DNA from: Candidatus Rokuibacteriota bacterium
Lineage (GTDB): Bacteria; Methylomirabilota; Methylomirabilia; Rokubacteriales; CSP1-6
Reading direction: 5' to 3'
DNA length: 6,759 nucleotides
NCBI GenBank assembly: GCA_003220195.1
Contig: QHRT01000437.1
Span: 1-6,759 of the forward strand
Part shown: positions 1 through 5,697 of the stretch, piece after piece
How positions within the stretch are numbered: position 1 is the stretch's first letter
How the letters are laid out: each line of letters begins with the position of its first letter
The notes under the pieces: model-generated
What the model saw: the letters and a program-made list of their open reading frames with translations, nothing else
Told to the model about the DNA's origin: nothing
Database searches by the model: none
Position numbers and translations under genes: made by a program

Positions 1-345
1 GCCGCGGTCGTCGCAGACCAGGAACACGCCGGTCTCTTCGATCAGCTCACGGACCGCGGCGATCCAGAACGCGAGCGCGGGGCGATCCGCAGTGGTCAAG
101 AAGATCGCCGCCGCGTTGCCGACACCAAGCCCGTGAGCCCGCGCGAGAAGATCCGGCGCCGTGTCCGCCGCGTCGACCTTGCCGCCCGGAAACGCGTAGA
201 AGCCGCCCAGGAAGCGCATGCCTTTCTTGCGCCGGATCATGTAGATCTCAAGGGGCTCGGGCGCGCCGGGCCCGGAGGCGCGGACCAGTACGACGGACGC
301 AGCGGGTCGCGGCGTGGCTGGCTCAGGCGCGCTCGGCTCGCTCAC
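1..345 (-). CDS. Nudix hydrolase, NUDT19-like (3' end outside window)
   Basis: The first 115 codons of a Nudix-family pyrophosphohydrolase are present; the rest lies beyond the left edge. An N-terminal beta strand (ASVVLVRAS, about residues 16-24) leads to the Nudix signature, seen as FPGG (52-55) and RELIEETG (99-106), whose glutamates bind the catalytic Mg2+. The two halves are separated by roughly 35 extra residues instead of the compact classical box. Such an insertion is known in NUDT19/RP2-type proteins, some of which hydrolyse CoA and acyl-CoA. The GTG start (345-343) overlaps the TGA of the upstream acyl-CoA dehydrogenase as GTGA, so the genes are probably translationally coupled; no strong Shine-Dalgarno is seen. 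The operon position supports a CoA/acyl-CoA diphosphatase role, but that is inference, and another nucleotide-diphosphate substrate is possible. The family call is firm; the substrate is not. Confidence 0.85.
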   Translation of the reverse strand, partial: MSEPSAPEPATPRPAASVVLVRASGPGAPEPLEIYMIRRKKGMRFLGGFYAFPGGKVDAADTAPDLLARAHGLGVGNAAAIFLTTADRPALAFWIAAVRELIEETGVFLVCDDRG

Positions 346-1481
346 AACCGAATGAGCTGTGCGACCCGCTCCCGGTGGTACGTCGCGTCGCCGAACGTGA
401 ACTCCGACGACTTGGCGCGCTTGAAGTAGAGATGCAGGTCGTGCTCCCAGGTGAACCCGATCCCGCCGTGGAGCTGGATGCCGGTCGCGGAAACCTTGCG
501 GAACGCGTCGGACACGTAGGCCTTGGCCATCGACGCGGCGAGCGGCGCGTCCGGCACGTTCTCGTCCACCGCCCAGGCCGCGTAGTACGTGAGCGACTTC
601 GCGTTCTCGACGTCGACCAGCATGTCGGCGGCCTTGTGCTTCACGCCCTGGTACGCGCCGATCGGCCGGCCGAACGCGACCCGGATCTTCGCGTACTCGG
701 TCGTCATGTCGAGCACGCGCTGCGCGCCGCCGCACATCTCGGCGCAGAGCGCGACGGTCGCGCGATCGATCACGCGCATGAGCGGCGGGAAGCCACCGTC
801 CTTTGCGCCGAGGAGCGCGTCGGCGCCGACCCGAACATCGGTCAGCGTGACCTCGCAGGCCTTGCGCGTCTGATCCATCGTGGGCAGGAGCTTCACCTCG
901 ACGCCGCGCGTGCCCTTCGGCACGAGATAGAGACTCACGCCCTCCTCGGGCCGCGCGCCCTCTCGCGTCCGCGCGACCACCACCAGCGCGTCCGCCAGGT
1001 GCGCGTCGAGCACGAACAGCTTGGTTCCGTCGAGCGCGACGCCGCCGGCGCTTTCCTTCGCCGTCGCCGTGATGCCCGCGGCGTCCCAGCGCGCGCTCGG
1101 CTCCGTCCACGCGAGCGCCACCTTCGCCTCGCCCACGGCGATCTTCGTGAGCCACTCCTTCTTCTGCGCCGCCGAGCCCGCTTCGAGGATCGCGAGCCCG
1201 CCCAGGACCACCGTCGAGAAGAACGGGCCCGGCATCGAGGCGCGCCCCATCTCCTCCATGAGCACGACCAGATCGACGAAGCCGAGGCCGCTGGCGCCGT
1301 ACTCCTCCGGATAAACGAGGCCGAGCCAGCCCTGCTCGGCGAGCTTGGTCCAGAACTCGTCGGTCACGCCGGCCGGCTCGGCCATGCGCGCGCGGACGAA
1401 CGTCGACGTGCACTCGTTCTCGAGGAACTTGCGCGCGGTCGCGCGCAGCATCTCCTGCTCCTGGCTGAAGCCGAAATCCAT
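342..1481 (-). CDS. acyl-CoA dehydrogenase family protein, FadE27-like partner subunit
   Basis: A 379-residue protein of normal length for an FAD-dependent acyl-CoA dehydrogenase, which introduces the alpha-beta double bond of an acyl-CoA. It has the N-terminal helical domain (about 1-120), the beta domain opening at AWTEPSA (124-130), and the C-terminal helical domain with RVAFGRPIG (267-275), KHKAADM (281-287) and HGGIGFTWEHDLH (338-350). The canonical catalytic base is not visible. The MCAD-type YEG(T) site is replaced by a SEFTFGD stretch (359-365), and the position aligned with the IVD-type Glu is Asp239 (IDRATVAL). This resembles the non-catalytic partner in heterotetrameric FadE pairs such as mycobacterial FadE26/FadE27. 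The gene lies 30 nt after the companion dehydrogenase and overlaps the Nudix gene by 4 nt. The ATG is supported by GGAGA five bases upstream. Substrate (fatty, steroid side chain or other acyl-CoA) cannot be read from sequence. Confidence 0.93.
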   Translation of the reverse strand: MDFGFSQEQEMLRATARKFLENECTSTFVRARMAEPAGVTDEFWTKLAEQGWLGLVYPEEYGASGLGFVDLVVLMEEMGRASMPGPFFSTVVLGGLAILEAGSAAQKKEWLTKIAVGEAKVALAWTEPSARWDAAGITATAKESAGGVALDGTKLFVLDAHLADALVVVARTREGARPEEGVSLYLVPKGTRGVEVKLLPTMDQTRKACEVTLTDVRVGADALLGAKDGGFPPLMRVIDRATVALCAEMCGGAQRVLDMTTEYAKIRVAFGRPIGAYQGVKHKAADMLVDVENAKSLTYYAAWAVDENVPDAPLAASMAKAYVSDAFRKVSATGIQLHGGIGFTWEHDLHLYFKRAKSSEFTFGDATYHRERVAQLIRL

Positions 1482-1486
1482 CTCTG

Positions 1487-1491
1487 TCTCC
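1487..1491 (-). promoter_or_regulatory. ribosome binding site of the second dehydrogenase
   Basis: GGAGA on the minus strand, five bases before the ATG at 1481-1479. It lies inside the 30-nt gap after the upstream dehydrogenase's TAG stop (1514-1512) and fixes the start, giving the family-typical N-terminus MDFGFSQEQ. Confidence 0.7.
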
Positions 1492-1511
1492 GCTCGCCTT
1501 TCGGCAGTCCC

Positions 1512-2651
1512 CTAGCCTTTTGGAAGTCCGAGAACGCGTTCGCCGATGATGTTCCGCTGGATCTCCGTCGTGCCGCCCTCGATGGAGTTCGCGCGCGACC
1601 GGAGGAAGGTGTGCTGCCAGATGCCGCCGTCGATGGCCCGGTCCGATCCGGCGACGAGCTGCGCGTACGGCCCTTCGAGCTCCATCGCCAGTTCTTGAAG
1701 TCGCTGGTGGGTCTCGACCCACGTGAGCTTGCCGGCCGATGCCTTCGTGATCGCGCGCGCGCCCGTGTACTTCAGGCTCTCGGTGTCGATCCAGATCTGC
1801 GCGATCTTCTGTCGCATCACCGGATCTTCGCTCGCCGGACGTCCGTTCTTCGGCATCCGGCGCGCGAGCCCGACGAGCGCGTCGAGCGCGATGCGGAGCC
1901 GCACCTGGAGGCCGAACCCGAGGGCGAGTCTTTCGTACATGAGCGTGGTCATCCCGACGGTCCAGCCGTCGTTGACCCCGCCCAGGATCTGGGACCCGGG
2001 AATGCGGACGTTCTCGAAGAACACTTCGTTGAACTCGGCGTCGCCGGTCATCTGCCTGAGCGGCTTCACGGTGACTCCGGGCGTGTGCAGGTCGAGCAGG
2101 AAGTACGTGATGCCCTTGTGCCGTGGCGCCTCCGGATCCGTCCGCGCGAGCAGCATCATGAAGTCGGCGATGTGCGCGAGCGACGTCCACACCTTCTGCC
2201 CGTTGACGACCCAGGAGTCACCGTTCTTGACCGCGCGGGTCTCGAGCGACGCGAGGTCGCTCCCGGCATTGGGCTCCGAGTAGCCCTGGCACCAGATCTC
2301 CTCGCACGAAAGAATTTCCGTGCCGTACGCCAGGATGGTCGGGCCCGCCATGCCCACGCCGAGCACGTTCAGGATCGGCGGGGCCTTCGCGAGAGCCATC
2401 TCCTCGTGGACGATCAGCTCGTCCATGAACGTGAGCCCGCGCCCGCCGTACTCCTTCGGCCACGTGAGACCGATGAAGCTGGCGTCGGCGAGCTTCCGCT
2501 GCCAGCCGCGCATCAGCGCGTACGCTTCTGGTCGCGGGATGTCGGAGGTGATCGTCGACCCGTGAGTCCACCCTTCCGGCATGTTGAGCTTGAGCCAGGC
2601 GCGCACGTCGGCTCGCAAGGTCTCCTGCTCGGGGGTCAGCGTGAAATCCAT
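1512..2651 (-). CDS. acyl-CoA dehydrogenase, FadE26-like catalytic subunit, with a short internal loss
   Basis: A 379-residue FAD-dependent acyl-CoA dehydrogenase, first gene of the leftward operon. It shows the N-terminal helical domain (LTWPKEYGGRG, 62-72), the beta-domain signature WCQGYSEPNAGSD (120-132), VNGQKVWTS (149-157), and the C-terminal EGGTTEIQRNIIGERVLG (358-375). The MCAD Glu376 position reads Gly (EGGT), while TLMYERLALG (236-245) places Glu240 where isovaleryl-CoA dehydrogenase keeps its catalytic Glu254, so Glu240 is the likely base. This is the arrangement of the catalytic FadE26/ChsE4-type partner. Oddity: after YGTE (109-112) the chain jumps to ILSCEEIW, lacking about nine residues of the usual EQKxxxLPx helix that the neighbouring dehydrogenase keeps as AAQKKEWLTK (104-113). 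The frame is preserved, so the protein may be made, but folding could suffer. The start has GGGAG six bases upstream. Confidence 0.93.
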   Translation of the reverse strand: MDFTLTPEQETLRADVRAWLKLNMPEGWTHGSTITSDIPRPEAYALMRGWQRKLADASFIGLTWPKEYGGRGLTFMDELIVHEEMALAKAPPILNVLGVGMAGPTILAYGTEILSCEEIWCQGYSEPNAGSDLASLETRAVKNGDSWVVNGQKVWTSLAHIADFMMLLARTDPEAPRHKGITYFLLDLHTPGVTVKPLRQMTGDAEFNEVFFENVRIPGSQILGGVNDGWTVGMTTLMYERLALGFGLQVRLRIALDALVGLARRMPKNGRPASEDPVMRQKIAQIWIDTESLKYTGARAITKASAGKLTWVETHQRLQELAMELEGPYAQLVAGSDRAIDGGIWQHTFLRSRANSIEGGTTEIQRNIIGERVLGLPKG

Positions 2652-2657
2652 GGGCAG

Positions 2658-2662
2658 CTCCC
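2658..2662 (-). promoter_or_regulatory. ribosome binding site of the first dehydrogenase
   Basis: GGGAG on the minus strand, six bases before the ATG at 2651-2649. It is a good Shine-Dalgarno and supports the start giving MDFTLTPEQE, which matches the usual N-terminus of the family. Confidence 0.75.
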
Positions 2663-2666
2663 GGGA

Positions 2667-2684
2667 AATGAATCGTGATTCATT
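2667..2684. promoter_or_regulatory. perfect 18-bp palindrome, candidate repressor operator
   Basis: AATGAATC-GT-GATTCATT: two perfect 8-base arms around a 2-base centre, AT-rich in otherwise GC-rich DNA. It lies in the 65-bp gap between the divergent dehydrogenase operon and the amidohydrolase gene. It overlaps the downstream edge of the putative leftward -10 (2687-2682) and covers most of the expected -35 region of the rightward promoter. Size and symmetry match operators of dimeric repressors such as the TetR/AcrR regulators that commonly control acyl-CoA dehydrogenase operons. No regulator gene is in the window, so the binding protein is unknown. Confidence 0.6.
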
Positions 2685-2687
2685 CTA
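2682..2687 (-). promoter_or_regulatory. putative -10 element of the leftward acyl-CoA dehydrogenase operon
   Basis: TAGAAT on the minus strand is close to the sigma-70 consensus TATAAT. The expected transcription start, around 2675, would sit in the centre of the palindrome and leave a leader of about 24 nt with the GGGAG ribosome site. No convincing -35 hexamer is seen 16-18 bp upstream, so activity may be weak, activator-dependent or use another sigma factor. Confidence 0.4.
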
Positions 2688-2703
2688 GCAGCTTGCCGGC
2701 GCG

Positions 2704-2709
2704 TATACT
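2704..2709 (+). promoter_or_regulatory. putative -10 element of the rightward amidohydrolase-coxBA unit
   Basis: TATACT, a strong match to the sigma-70 -10 consensus, begins 13 nt before the ATG at 2717. Seven bases separate its end from the ATG, so transcription would begin at or next to the start codon and yield a leaderless message. This agrees with the lack of a Shine-Dalgarno there. The -35 region would fall on or beside the palindrome 2667-2684; no clear TTGACA-like hexamer is visible. Confidence 0.45.
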
Positions 2710-2716
2710 CCGCGGC

Positions 2717-3955
2717 ATGGAAACGATGTCGATCCACCGGCTGGACGCGCGGATCAAGGGCCTCGCGCGATTCGGGGCGCTGCCGGGCGGCGGCGTGACG
2801 CGCTCGTGCTGGAGCCCGGCGCACGAAGAGGCGCGCGCGTGGCTCTCCGGCGAGATGCGCGCGGCGGGGCTCACGACGTGGGTCGACGTCGCCGGCAACG
2901 TCTTCGGTGCGCTCGGCGCCGAACGCTTCACCCCGCAGACGCCCGCCGTGCTGACCGGCTCGCACATCGACACCGTGCCTGAGGGCGGCATTCTCGACGG
3001 CGCGCTCGGCGTGCTCGCCGGCCTCGAGTGCCTGCATACGGTCGCCGAGAAATCACTCCCGCATCGCCGTCCACTCGTCGTCGCGGCATGGAGCGACGAG
3101 GAAGGACGCTACGCGAGCCTCTTCGGCTCGCGCGCGTTCTGCGGCCTGCTCGACATGTCGCGGATCGACTCGATGGCCGCGGTCGACGGCGAGCGACTGG
3201 TGGAGGCGATGACGCGCGCCGGCTTCGATCCGACGAAAGCCGGCGAGGCGCGCGTCGACCCCGCCGCACTCTCCGCGTACGTCGAGCTCCACATCGAGCA
3301 GGGGCCGCGGCTCGAGGAAGCCGGGATCCCGATCGGGGTCGTCGAGGCCATCGTCGGCGTCCGGCGCTCGCGGGTCACGTTCGTCGGGCAGGCTGATCAC
3401 GCCGGCACGACGCCGATGGAAAGGCGGCGCGACGGATTCCTCGCGGCCGCGGACTATGCCCTGAAGGCGCGGGACCACGTCGTCAAGCGCGGCAGCGGCC
3501 GGAGCGTGACGAACTTCGGGGTGGTGCGCGTGCATCCCGGCGTCACCAACATCGTGCCGGCGCGCGGCGAGCTGATGCACGAGATGCGCGATCCCGATCC
3601 GCCGACGCTGGAGCGCCTCGCGCGCCAGTGCGACGCGCTCGCGAAGCGCGTCGCGAAACGCCGCGGCGTCGACGTCCAGATCGAGCGCATCTCCGCCACG
3701 GCGCCCGCGATCTGCGCCCCGCGCGTGATCGCCGCGATCGAAGCCGTCTCCGGACAGCTCGGCCTCGCGTCGCAGCGACTCCACTCCGCCGCCGGTCACG
3801 ACGCGCAGAACCTCGCCTCCCTCACGGAGGCGGGAATGATCTTCATCCCGTCGACGGGCGGCAAGAGCCATCGCGTCGACGAGACGAGCGACACGGCCGC
3901 GATCGAGCGCGGCGCCAACACGCTGCTGCACACGCTGCTCGAGCTCAGCCGCTGA
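2717..3955 (+). CDS. Zn-dependent M20-family amidohydrolase (N-carbamoyl-amino-acid hydrolase / allantoate amidohydrolase type)
   Basis: A 412-residue protein, the usual size of the hydantoinase/carbamoylase branch of the M20 metallopeptidases, which cleave N-carbamoyl amino acids, allantoate, ureidoglycolate or beta-ureidopropionate. The metal site is complete: His83 (GSHIDTVPEGG), Asp94 (LDGALG), Glu128/Glu129 (SDEEG), His192 (ELHIEQGP) and His385 (GKSHRVDE). DHAGTTPM (227-234) opens the dimerisation domain, and AGHDAQ (359-364) is the family substrate-site motif. No signal peptide is seen, so it should be cytoplasmic. ATG 2717 is preferred over an in-frame GTG at 2675, which lies inside the palindrome and would add residues unlike the family; ATG 2726 (MSIHRLD) is also possible. 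It diverges from the dehydrogenase operon and precedes coxB by 9 nt. Sequence alone does not distinguish HyuC-, AllC- or AmaB-type substrates. Confidence 0.92.
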   Translation: METMSIHRLDARIKGLARFGALPGGGVTRSCWSPAHEEARAWLSGEMRAAGLTTWVDVAGNVFGALGAERFTPQTPAVLTGSHIDTVPEGGILDGALGVLAGLECLHTVAEKSLPHRRPLVVAAWSDEEGRYASLFGSRAFCGLLDMSRIDSMAAVDGERLVEAMTRAGFDPTKAGEARVDPAALSAYVELHIEQGPRLEEAGIPIGVVEAIVGVRRSRVTFVGQADHAGTTPMERRRDGFLAAADYALKARDHVVKRGSGRSVTNFGVVRVHPGVTNIVPARGELMHEMRDPDPPTLERLARQCDALAKRVAKRRGVDVQIERISATAPAICAPRVIAAIEAVSGQLGLASQRLHSAAGHDAQNLASLTEAGMIFIPSTGGKSHRVDETSDTAAIERGANTLLHTLLELSR

Positions 3956-3964
3956 CGCGCACCC

Positions 3965-4957
3965 ATGGGGCGCCAGCTCCTGCGCATCGGCCTCGGCGTC
4001 GCGACGCTCGGCCTCGGCGGGTGCGCGTTCGATTTGCCGATGAGCACGCTGCGCGCGCACACCGATTTTGCGCGGGCGATTCTCTCCGTGTACGCGCTGG
4101 TCACGTGGGCGGTGATCGTGATCGCGGTGGTCGTTTCGGCCGTCCTCGCGTGGGTCCTGGTCCGCTTCCGCCATCGGCAGGAGCGAGGCCTGCCGACGCA
4201 AACACTCGGGCACACGCTCCTGGAACTCTCGTGGACGATCGCGCCGGCCCTCGTGCTCTTGATCATCGCGATCCCGACGATCCGGGTGGTCTTCGCGACC
4301 CAGCGGCCGGCTCCGCGCAACGCCCTTCAGGTGACCGTGCGCGGCTGGCAATGGTGGTGGGAGTTCCGCTACCCGTCGCTCGACGTCGTGACCGCGAACG
4401 AACTCCGCGTGCCGGCGGGGCGTCCGGTCGCGCTACGCCTGGAAGGGCCCGACGTGATCCACAGCTTCTGGGTGCCGCGCCTCGGCGGCAAGCGCGACGT
4501 GGTGCCGGGAAGGCTGAACCAACTTGTTTTTACGGCCGACACGCCCGGCGAATACTGGGGGCAGTGCGCCGAGTTCTGCGGCGCATCGCACGCCAACATG
4601 AGGATGCGGGTGATCGTGCTGGCGCCGGAGGCCTTCGATCGCTGGGCCGCCGAGGAGCGCGCGCCCGCGGCGGAGCCGTCCGGCGTCGCGGCCGAGGGCA
4701 AGGCGATCTTCGCGCGGAGCGCGTGCGTCGGCTGTCACACCATCCGCGGCGTGTCGGCCGGGACGATCGCTCCTGACCTGACGCACTTCGGCAGCCGCCA
4801 CACGCTTGCCGCGGGAATCCTGCCCAACACGCCGGAGCACCTGGTCGCGTGGCTCCTGGATCCCCCGGCGGTCAAGCCGGGCGTCAAGATGCCGGCACTC
4901 GGCCTCCACGCCGCAGAGGCGCAGCAGCTTGCCACCTACCTCCTGGGATTGAAGTGA
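3965..4957 (+). CDS. coxB: cytochrome c oxidase subunit II with fused cytochrome c domain (caa3 type)
   Basis: A 330-residue membrane-anchored subunit that takes electrons from cytochrome c and passes them through CuA to subunit I. The N-terminus looks like a lipoprotein signal (LGGC, Cys20), followed by two transmembrane helices (about 43-66 and 88-110). The periplasmic cupredoxin domain has the aromatic entry patch WQWWWEF (128-134) and all CuA ligands: His166, then Cys201, Glu203, Cys205, His209 and Met212 in GQCAEFCGASHANM. After a short Ala/Pro linker (about 229-241) comes a class I cytochrome c domain with CVGCH (254-258) and the probable axial Met309 (GVKMPAL). That fusion defines caa3-type oxidases. 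ATG 3965 is the first start after an in-frame stop; no clear Shine-Dalgarno precedes it, which suggests coupling to the gene 9 nt upstream. Its TGA overlaps the GTG of coxA. Confidence 0.97.
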   Translation: MGRQLLRIGLGVATLGLGGCAFDLPMSTLRAHTDFARAILSVYALVTWAVIVIAVVVSAVLAWVLVRFRHRQERGLPTQTLGHTLLELSWTIAPALVLLIIAIPTIRVVFATQRPAPRNALQVTVRGWQWWWEFRYPSLDVVTANELRVPAGRPVALRLEGPDVIHSFWVPRLGGKRDVVPGRLNQLVFTADTPGEYWGQCAEFCGASHANMRMRVIVLAPEAFDRWAAEERAPAAEPSGVAAEGKAIFARSACVGCHTIRGVSAGTIAPDLTHFGSRHTLAAGILPNTPEHLVAWLLDPPAVKPGVKMPALGLHAAEAQQLATYLLGLK

Positions 4958-5697
4958 GCACGCACGAAGTGGTCCTCGCCGGTCCACGCGCCGTCGAGCA
5001 CGGCGAATCCACCGGCGTCTGGAGCTGGATCACGACCGTCGATCACAAGAAGATCGGGATCCTCTACGGCGTGAGCGCGTTCACGTTCTTCCTGATCGGC
5101 GACCTCGAGGCGCTCCTGATCAGGCTGCAGCTCGCGCGACCGAACGCGACCGTGGTGAGCGCCGAGACGTTCAACGCGCTCTTCACCATGCACGGCACGA
5201 CGATGGTGTTCCTCGCGATCATGCCGGCCAGCTCGGCGTTCTTCAACTACCTGGTCCCGCTCATGATCGGCGCGCGCGACGTCGCGTTTCCGCGGCTCAA
5301 CGCGCTCTCGTACTGGATCTTCCTCGGGGGCGGGCTCTTCCTGAACGCGAGCTTCCTCGCCGGAGCGCCGCCCGACGCCGGCTGGTTTGGCTACGCGAAC
5401 CTCACGTCGCGCCAGTTCTCACCGGGGCTCTCGATCGACTTCTGGCTGCTGAGCCTGCAACTGCTCGGCGCGTCCTCGGTCATCGCGGGCGTGAACTTCA
5501 TCGTGACGATCCTCAACATGCGAGCGCCCGGCATGACGCTCATGCGGATGCCGGTCTTCGTCTGGATGACCCTGGTCGTGCAGTTCCTCGTGACCGCTTC
5601 TTCGGCACCCACTTCTACGACGTCGCCGCCGGCGGGGATCTCCATCTCTGGCAGCATCTCTTCTGGATCTTCGGGCATCCCGAGGTCTACATCCTGA
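4954..5697 (+). pseudogene. coxA: cytochrome c oxidase subunit I, N-terminal part, frame broken at about 5590
   Basis: This is the first reading frame of coxA. The GTG start overlaps the coxB stop as GTGA, giving VSTHEVVLAG and the subunit I start VDHKKIGILY (29-38). Residues 1-212 follow the haem-copper oxidase family closely: His80 (MHGTTMVF) is a haem a ligand, and NYLVPLMIGARD with Asp109 followed by AFPRLNALSYW is the D-channel region. NMRAPGMTLMRMP (188-200) leads into helix 5. After VVQFLV (about 213) homology stops and the frame runs through 34 low-complexity, Ser/Thr-rich residues to a stop at 5695-5697. The true continuation is in the next frame from 5592 (separate entry). The junction lacks about 16 residues that normally complete helix 5. 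As written the product ends before any CuB ligand and cannot be an active oxidase subunit. Either the gene is truly damaged or the sequence is misassembled. Confidence 0.88.
5587..5595 (+). other. coxA: deletion/frameshift junction in coxA
   Basis: The 5' frame reads CTC GTG ACC while the 3' frame reads GAC CGC from 5592. In family members the equivalent of QFLV is followed by about 16 more hydrophobic residues before the DR(N/F)FG loop; here DRFFG follows at once. The missing DNA is about 49 nt, not a multiple of three, which explains the frame change. The size is estimated from remembered family sequence, not from an alignment. Confidence 0.7.

Noticed and set aside
133..429. A 98-codon plus-strand frame at the left end
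   Set aside because: It lies opposite the Nudix gene and the end of the dehydrogenase, which carry recognisable motifs; the plus-strand product is Arg-rich and featureless.
375..2678. A 767-codon open frame on the plus strand opposite both dehydrogenases
   Set aside because: Its translation is Arg/Glu/His/Asp-rich low-complexity sequence with no recognisable motif. It is the expected antisense mirror of GC-rich codon usage, and both minus-strand proteins are unmistakable.
2675..2716. Extended amidohydrolase start at GTG 2675
   Set aside because: The codon lies inside the palindrome, upstream of the best -10 element, without a ribosome site, and adds residues that do not look like the family N-terminus.
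3053..4351. A 432-codon minus-strand frame across the amidohydrolase and coxB
   Set aside because: It is an antisense shadow of two confidently identified genes, with charged low-complexity composition and no start context.
3628..4776. A 382-codon plus-strand frame overlapping the amidohydrolase end and most of coxB
   Set aside because: Arg-rich out-of-frame translation of GC-rich coding DNA. It conflicts with coxB, whose CuA and haem motifs are complete.
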